In this document: positions 6,364 to 9,705 of the stretch, in pieces | How positions within the stretch are numbered: the first letter of the stretch is position 1 | Layout: each line of letters begins with the position of its first letter | NCBI GenBank assembly: GCA_027064945.1 | Contig: JAMOPB010000326.1 | Span: 1 to 9,705, forward strand | Source: Candidatus Cloacimonadota bacterium | GTDB lineage: Bacteria; Cloacimonadota; Cloacimonadia; Cloacimonadales; TCS61 | DNA length: 9,705 nucleotides | Direction: 5' to 3' | Made by a program: the position numbers and the translations under genes | Notes under the pieces: model-generated | The model's database searches: none | Told to the model about the DNA's origin: nothing | What the model saw: the letters and a program-made list of their open reading frames with translations, nothing else

Positions 6364-7734
6364 AATAAAACCAAAATATTAATTGTTGAGGATGAATATA
6401 TTATTGCTCAAGATATCCAAAGGTCTCTGCTCTCTGAGGATTACGTTGTGGTGGGTGTAGCAGCTTCCGGCACTGAAGCAATTAATCTAATAGAAAATAA
6501 AAATCCTGATCTGATTTTGATGGATATTATGCTGCAAGATGAAATCACCGGCTTGGATATTGCCAGTAAAGTGGATAAAGAATATAAGATTCCGGTTATT
6601 TTTCTTACAGGTTATGCTAATGACAGTATATTGAAAGAGGCAATTAATTCGAATCCATTTGGTTATATTTTAAAACCATTTGAAGACAAAGAATTACATG
6701 CAGCCATTAAGATGGCTCTTTATAAATCTAACATGGAAAGAGAATTACGTGAAAGTAAAGAATTTCTTTGGCATGTGATTGATTCCGTTCCTGATTATAT
6801 CTTCGTGAAAGATAGTCTTGGGAAATATGTTTTGGTAAACAAAGCTTTAGCTAATTTGATCGGAGAAGATCCTAAAGAAATTGTCGGAAAGACAGACGAC
6901 GAATTACTTACGAAAACAAAAATAGAGAATGATGCATTTAAATCTATTTTTTCTAATACCGGAAATGGTAGAGATGATACAAAATTAAATAATAAAACAG
7001 AAAAATTACCATTTATAGAAGAAGATGAAAAATGGTTACAAGTATCTAAAATACCATTAAAAGATAGACATTATAAAGGTGGTGAAACTTTAGGTGTTGC
7101 TGTAGATATTACAAATATAAAGAAAACAGAAATATTATTAAAAGAAAGTGTTGAAAAAATGAAAAGATTGCTAGAACAAACAGTTCAAGGTTTGGTTTTA
7201 GCGGTAGAAATTCGTGATCCTTATACTGCAGGTCATCAAAAAAGAGTGGCAAAATTGGCTGTTGAGATAGGGAGAAAATTGGGATTTTCTTCAGATAGAT
7301 TACATGGTATAAGAATTGCCGCTTCAATACATGATATTGGGAAAATATATGTACCTGCAGAGATATTAAATAAACCGGGGAAAATTTCTCAAGTGGAATT
7401 CAATCTAATAAAAATGCATCCGCAAAATGGATATGAAATATTGAAAAATATCGAGTTCCCATGGCCTGTAGCTGAAATAGTTTATCAACATCATGAAAAA
7501 AATGATGGTTCCGGATATCCTAGAGGATTGAAAGGAAGCGAAATATTGATAGAAGCAAAAGTTCTTGTGGTGGCGGATATTGTGGAATCAATGTCATCTC
7601 ACAGACCATATAGACCATCTTTGGGGATCGATGCAGCTCTTGGAGAAATTATGAAAGGAAGAAATACTGCATTTGATGCTGAAATAGTGGATTTTTGTAT
7701 TGAACTTTTCCGTGTTGATAATTTCCAATTTTAA
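6361..7734 (+). CDS. Response regulator c-di-GMP phosphodiesterase (REC-PAS-HD-GYP)
   Basis: Predicted cytoplasmic metal-dependent phosphodiesterase that breaks down c-di-GMP. It has 457 residues from a TTG start. The receiver domain (about 5-120) has Asp11/Glu12, phospho-acceptor Asp55, Thr83 and Lys105. A PAS domain spans about 133-253 (DSVPDYIFVKD early, GVAVDITNIK at its end), a likely small-molecule or redox sensing site with no visible ligand signature. A linker helix leads into the HD-GYP domain (about 274-450): RDPYTAGHQKRVA (285-297), the metal pair His324-Asp325 in SIHDIGKI, HH (377-378) and the diagnostic DGSGYP (382-387) with GYP at 385-387. All hallmark residues seem present, so it should be active. 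The upstream gene encodes the opposite activity on a sister receiver, so the two probably answer the same or related kinases. Confidence 0.95.
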   Translation: MNKTKILIVEDEYIIAQDIQRSLLSEDYVVVGVAASGTEAINLIENKNPDLILMDIMLQDEITGLDIASKVDKEYKIPVIFLTGYANDSILKEAINSNPFGYILKPFEDKELHAAIKMALYKSNMERELRESKEFLWHVIDSVPDYIFVKDSLGKYVLVNKALANLIGEDPKEIVGKTDDELLTKTKIENDAFKSIFSNTGNGRDDTKLNNKTEKLPFIEEDEKWLQVSKIPLKDRHYKGGETLGVAVDITNIKKTEILLKESVEKMKRLLEQTVQGLVLAVEIRDPYTAGHQKRVAKLAVEIGRKLGFSSDRLHGIRIAASIHDIGKIYVPAEILNKPGKISQVEFNLIKMHPQNGYEILKNIEFPWPVAEIVYQHHEKNDGSGYPRGLKGSEILIEAKVLVVADIVESMSSHRPYRPSLGIDAALGEIMKGRNTAFDAEIVDFCIELFRVDNFQF

Positions 7735-7766
7735 CAATTAATTATTTAAGCATTTTTTTTTCTAAA

Positions 7767-7804
7767 GACTAAAAATATATTAACAAATTTTACTGACTAA
7801 AAAT
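7767..7804 (+). repeat. Ten-base direct repeat upstream of the gcvH promoter
   Basis: GACTAAAAAT occurs at 7767-7776 and again at 7795-7804, 28 bases apart start to start. The second copy directly abuts the -35 element of the candidate gcvH promoter. It could be a regulator site pair; chance is also possible in A/T-rich DNA. A nine-T run at 7753-7761 has no stable hairpin before it. Confidence 0.3.
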
Positions 7805-7805
7805 C

Positions 7806-7836
7806 TTGACACTAATAAGTGCGAAAAAACTATAGC
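7806..7836 (+). promoter_or_regulatory. Candidate promoter of the gcvH-gmk-omega-udg operon
   Basis: A perfect consensus -35 TTGACA (7806-7811) is followed after 19 bases by TATAGC (7831-7836), a -10 matching four of six bases at a longer than ideal distance. The 12 bases AAAAATCTTGAC that end in the -35 also occur at the mraZ promoter on the other strand. The gap holds no glycine riboswitch that I can recognise. Confidence 0.5.
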
Positions 7837-7865
7837 AAATAAAAAATAACTATTGGAGGTTGATT

Positions 7866-8243
7866 ATGGTTATCGACGGATTATATTATACTGAAACTCA
7901 TGAGTGGTTAAAAGTTGAAGAAGATGTAGCATATTTTGGTATTACAGATTATGCACAGCATGAATTGGGTGATATCGTATATGTAGAATTACCTGATGAA
8001 GAAGATGAATTAGTAGCAAAAGAAGCGTTTGGTTCTATCGAAGCAGTAAAAGCTGTAGAAGATCTTGTTGCACCTGTTTCCGGAGAAGTTTTAGAAGCCA
8101 ATGAAGAATTGGAAGATTCTCCTGAGTTAATAAATAAATCACCTTATGAAGATGGTTGGATTGTTAAGATTAAGCTTTCTGATAAATCTGAATTAGAAAA
8201 TTTACTTTCTGCTGAAGATTACAAAAAAATTATTGAAGACTAG
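7866..8243 (+). CDS. gcvH: Glycine cleavage system H protein (lipoyl carrier)
   Basis: A small cytoplasmic carrier whose lipoyl-lysine arm takes the aminomethyl group from P protein to T protein and is reoxidised by L protein. It has 125 residues, normal length. The N-terminal YTETHEWLKVE (8-18) is classic. The lipoylation site sits in GSIEAVKAVEDL, with Lys62 as the modified residue, and NKSPYEDGWIVKI (90-102) is the conserved end of the lipoyl fold. The start is ATG 7866 because GGAGG (7855-7859) lies six bases upstream; the TTG at 7860 would touch that site directly. No gcvT, gcvP or lipoate ligase gene is in the window, so it stands apart from its usual partners. It heads an operon with gmk, whose start follows its stop by four bases. 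Confidence 0.95.
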   Translation: MVIDGLYYTETHEWLKVEEDVAYFGITDYAQHELGDIVYVELPDEEDELVAKEAFGSIEAVKAVEDLVAPVSGEVLEANEELEDSPELINKSPYEDGWIVKIKLSDKSELENLLSAEDYKKIIED

Positions 8244-8247
8244 GCTT

Positions 8248-8865
8248 GTGATTAACATAGAGAAAAATAAGTTTCTGATTATTCTAATAGCTCCTTCCGG
8301 TGGTGGAAAAACTACCATCGGAAAAGCTATTTTACAGCGCGAAAAAGATATAGATTATTCTGTGTCTTTTACTACACGAAATCCACGTGGTGATGAAGAG
8401 GACGGTAAAGATTATTGTTTTATCTCTCAGGCTGAATTTAGAGAGAGAATTAAAAATGGTGATTTTTTAGAACATGCAAATGTTCATGGAAATCTTTACG
8501 GAACATCTCGTAGTTTTATTGAAAGTAGGTTGCAAGCTGGTAAACATGTACTTTTGGATCTGGATGTTCAAGGTGCAAACCAGATAATTGCCAAAGGTGT
8601 AAATGCTGTAACAATATTTATTTTACCACCATCAGAATCTATACTAAAAAAAAGATTAAATAATCGTGGCACTGATTCTAAAGAAGTTATTGAACGCCGA
8701 CTTACAAATGCAGTAAGTGAGATTGAGCAAGTTTCTAATTTCGATTATTTGGTAATAAATGATGAACTGGAACAGGCAATCAATGATGTGATTTGTATTA
8801 TTAGAACAGAAGAGAAAAAAATCACTCGAATGCATAATATTAAAGAAAAATTTTACGGAGGATAA
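8248..8865 (+). CDS. gmk: Guanylate kinase
   Basis: Phosphorylates GMP to GDP with ATP, feeding GTP, dGTP and c-di-GMP pools. From GTG at 8248 the protein has 205 residues, typical for Gmk. It shows the P-loop APSGGGKTT (15-23, Lys21; most family members have GAG in the middle). The GMP-binding stretch has SFTTRNPRGDEEDGKDY (40-56), FLEHANVHGNLYGT (73-86) and LLDLDVQGA (102-110). The lid arginines lie near NNRGTDS (138-144) and ERRL (149-152). A TTG at 8233 would also be in frame, adding five residues and overlapping gcvH by 11 bases. GTG 8248 lies four bases after the gcvH stop, with only a weak AGG upstream. Either start is possible; the core is unaffected. Confidence 0.93.
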   Translation: MINIEKNKFLIILIAPSGGGKTTIGKAILQREKDIDYSVSFTTRNPRGDEEDGKDYCFISQAEFRERIKNGDFLEHANVHGNLYGTSRSFIESRLQAGKHVLLDLDVQGANQIIAKGVNAVTIFILPPSESILKKRLNNRGTDSKEVIERRLTNAVSEIEQVSNFDYLVINDELEQAINDVICIIRTEEKKITRMHNIKEKFYGG

Positions 8866-9087
8866 ATGTTAAACCCAAAAATTGAAAAGTTTTTAGAAGA
8901 GAATAATTTTACATATCTTTTCTTACTTTTAGCTAATTTAGAGGCAGAAAGATTAAGTAATTTACCATATTCAGTTAAAAAAACTTTTAAAGATAAAATT
9001 ACTAATATGGCGTTGGAACATATTGCAACAAATAATATTCCTGACTATATAATAGAAGAACTTAATTTAATGAATGAAGAAATATAA
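8866..9087 (+). CDS. rpoZ: Small omega-like subunit of RNA polymerase (divergent)
   Basis: A 73-residue protein, probably the omega subunit that assists beta-prime folding and RNA polymerase assembly. The evidence is partial. A helix with a spaced Leu/Ala pattern and Glu-Arg-Leu-Ser (FLLLANLEAERLSNL, 19-33) matches the place of omega's A-A-R-R-A-R-Q-L helix. DKITNMALEHIATNNI (43-58) matches omega's K-x-x-x-x-A-L-x-E-I-x-x-G-x-I. The arginine-rich signature is reduced to one arginine, so simple profile searches may miss it. Position directly after gmk is the classic rpoZ location in many bacteria. The ATG follows the gmk stop without a gap, and GGAGG lies within the last gmk codons. If not omega, it is an unknown small helical acidic protein. 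Confidence 0.65.
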   Translation: MLNPKIEKFLEENNFTYLFLLLANLEAERLSNLPYSVKKTFKDKITNMALEHIATNNIPDYIIEELNLMNEEI

Positions 9088-9105
9088 TAGATTCAGGATT
9101 TACTT

Positions 9106-9705
9106 TTGAACTCAAAAGTTATAGATCAATATCTTGAATTCCTAAAATTGTCAGGGATTCAAGATATTTTTGTTTCAGGACAAGAAAAGAAAGACCAAAT
9201 TGAGCCAAGTAAAATAGGTTTAGATCAATTAGCGAAAAAATATGCTAATTGCTCAGATTGCAAACTTAGCGAAAACAGAATAAAATTGGTTTATGGGGAA
9301 GGGAATCCTCATAGCAAGTTGATGATTATTAGTGAAGGTCCTGGCAGAGATGAAAATCTTAGCGGCAGACCTTTTGTTGGTGCTGCAGGTCAGCTTCTTA
9401 CAAAAATGTTAGCTGCAATAAAAATTGATAGAAGAGATATTTACATTACAAATGTAGTTAAATGCCGACCTCCGGGAAATAGAGATCCATATCCTGAAGA
9501 AGTGCAGGCATGTAGCCATATTCTACAAGAACAAATAAATATAATCCAACCTAAATTGCTATTGGTCTTAGGAAAGGTTGCAGCTGAAACTCTTCTTAAA
9601 CAAAGTCAATCTTTGGGAAATTACCGAAAGATGGAAAATTATTACCAAGGTATTAGGACTTTTGTTACATATCATCCAGCTGCATTGTTGCGTCATCAGG
9701 AGTGG
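9106..9705 (+). CDS. Family 4 (iron-sulfur) uracil-DNA glycosylase, C-terminus cut off by the window edge
   Basis: Removes uracil from DNA arising from cytosine deamination or dUTP misincorporation. The first 200 residues are visible, open to the window edge. Four cysteines that should bind a [4Fe-4S] cluster are in family positions: Cys49 and Cys52 (YANCSDCKLS), Cys120 (TNVVKCRPPGNRDP) and Cys136 (EEVQAC). Motif 1 is SEGPGRDEN (76-84), where most family 4 enzymes have GEAPG; GRPFVGAAGQLL (87-98) and the C-terminal HPAALLR (190-196) are typical. It starts at TTG 9106, with AGGA seven bases upstream and no suitable ATG nearby, 18 bases after the preceding gene. The N-terminal 40 residues resemble the linker that some bacterial family 4 enzymes carry before the first cysteine pair. 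It belongs to the gcvH-gmk operon by spacing. Confidence 0.93.
   Translation, partial: MNSKVIDQYLEFLKLSGIQDIFVSGQEKKDQIEPSKIGLDQLAKKYANCSDCKLSENRIKLVYGEGNPHSKLMIISEGPGRDENLSGRPFVGAAGQLLTKMLAAIKIDRRDIYITNVVKCRPPGNRDPYPEEVQACSHILQEQINIIQPKLLLVLGKVAAETLLKQSQSLGNYRKMENYYQGIRTFVTYHPAALLRHQEW

Noticed and set aside
7109..7327. Minus-strand open frame of 72 codons inside the HD-GYP gene
   Set aside because: It is antisense to conserved HD-GYP coding sequence; its Leu/Phe-rich product is what reverse reading of Lys/Glu-rich A/T coding DNA gives.
7735..7765. Rho-independent terminator after the HD-GYP gene
   Set aside because: A nine-T run is present, but the sequence before it (TTAATTATTTAAG) cannot form a stable stem.
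7860..7865. TTG at 7860 as gcvH start
   Set aside because: It directly adjoins GGAGG, leaving no spacer; ATG 7866 has a six-base spacer and matches the family N-terminus.
7735..7865. Glycine riboswitch upstream of gcvH
   Set aside because: The gap is only about 130 A/T-rich bases and shows none of the paired glycine aptamer structure; no G/C-rich stems are present.

Overview
The window is a stretch of low-G+C bacterial chromosome (roughly one third G+C by eye) with no tRNA or rRNA gene, insertion sequence or CRISPR array that I can see. It holds two transcription blocks facing away from each other across a 369-base regulatory gap. The lineage is uncertain. Two of the three candidate promoters resemble the Bacteroidota-type -33/-7 pattern, the division PBP carries PASTA domains, c-di-GMP enzymes are present, and one translation start has no Shine-Dalgarno sequence. 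Together these fit an FCB-group bacterium (for example Cloacimonadota or a neighbour), but this is a guess from gene content and not a placement.

Left block (minus strand, 4636 down to 1): the head of a division and cell wall (dcw) cluster in the order mraZ, rsmH, ftsL-like, a PASTA-containing class B penicillin-binding protein (ftsI/spoVD type), murE (cut by the window edge). Three of the four junctions overlap by 1 to 4 bases (TAATG or ATGA), which suggests translational coupling. The exception is the ftsL-PBP junction, which has a 49-base gap and a potential hairpin. Upstream of mraZ lies a row of about ten-base repeats with TGAGA/TGAGC/TGGGT cores, close to the known MraZ operator (TGGGN with 5-base spacers). 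MraZ itself has lost the first of its two DxxxR DNA-binding motifs.

Middle block (plus strand, 5006-7734): two response regulators only 14 bases apart. The first is REC-GAF-like-GGDEF (diguanylate cyclase) and the second is REC-PAS-HD-GYP (c-di-GMP phosphodiesterase). Their 127-residue receiver segments align without gaps at about 50% identity by hand count, so the pair looks like a duplicated receiver joined to opposing c-di-GMP outputs. No sensor kinase is in the window.

Right block (plus strand, 7866-9705): a compact operon of gcvH (lipoyl carrier of glycine cleavage), gmk (guanylate kinase), a small omega-like RNA polymerase subunit gene and a family 4 uracil-DNA glycosylase (cut by the window edge). 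It has its own candidate promoter. Several genes use TTG or GTG starts, and several starts chosen here differ from the longest open frame because of ribosome binding site placement.

I see no wholly new system. The points most worth following up are the altered MraZ/operator pair, the antagonistic response-regulator pair, and a strong excess of the tetramer CCGG across the window.
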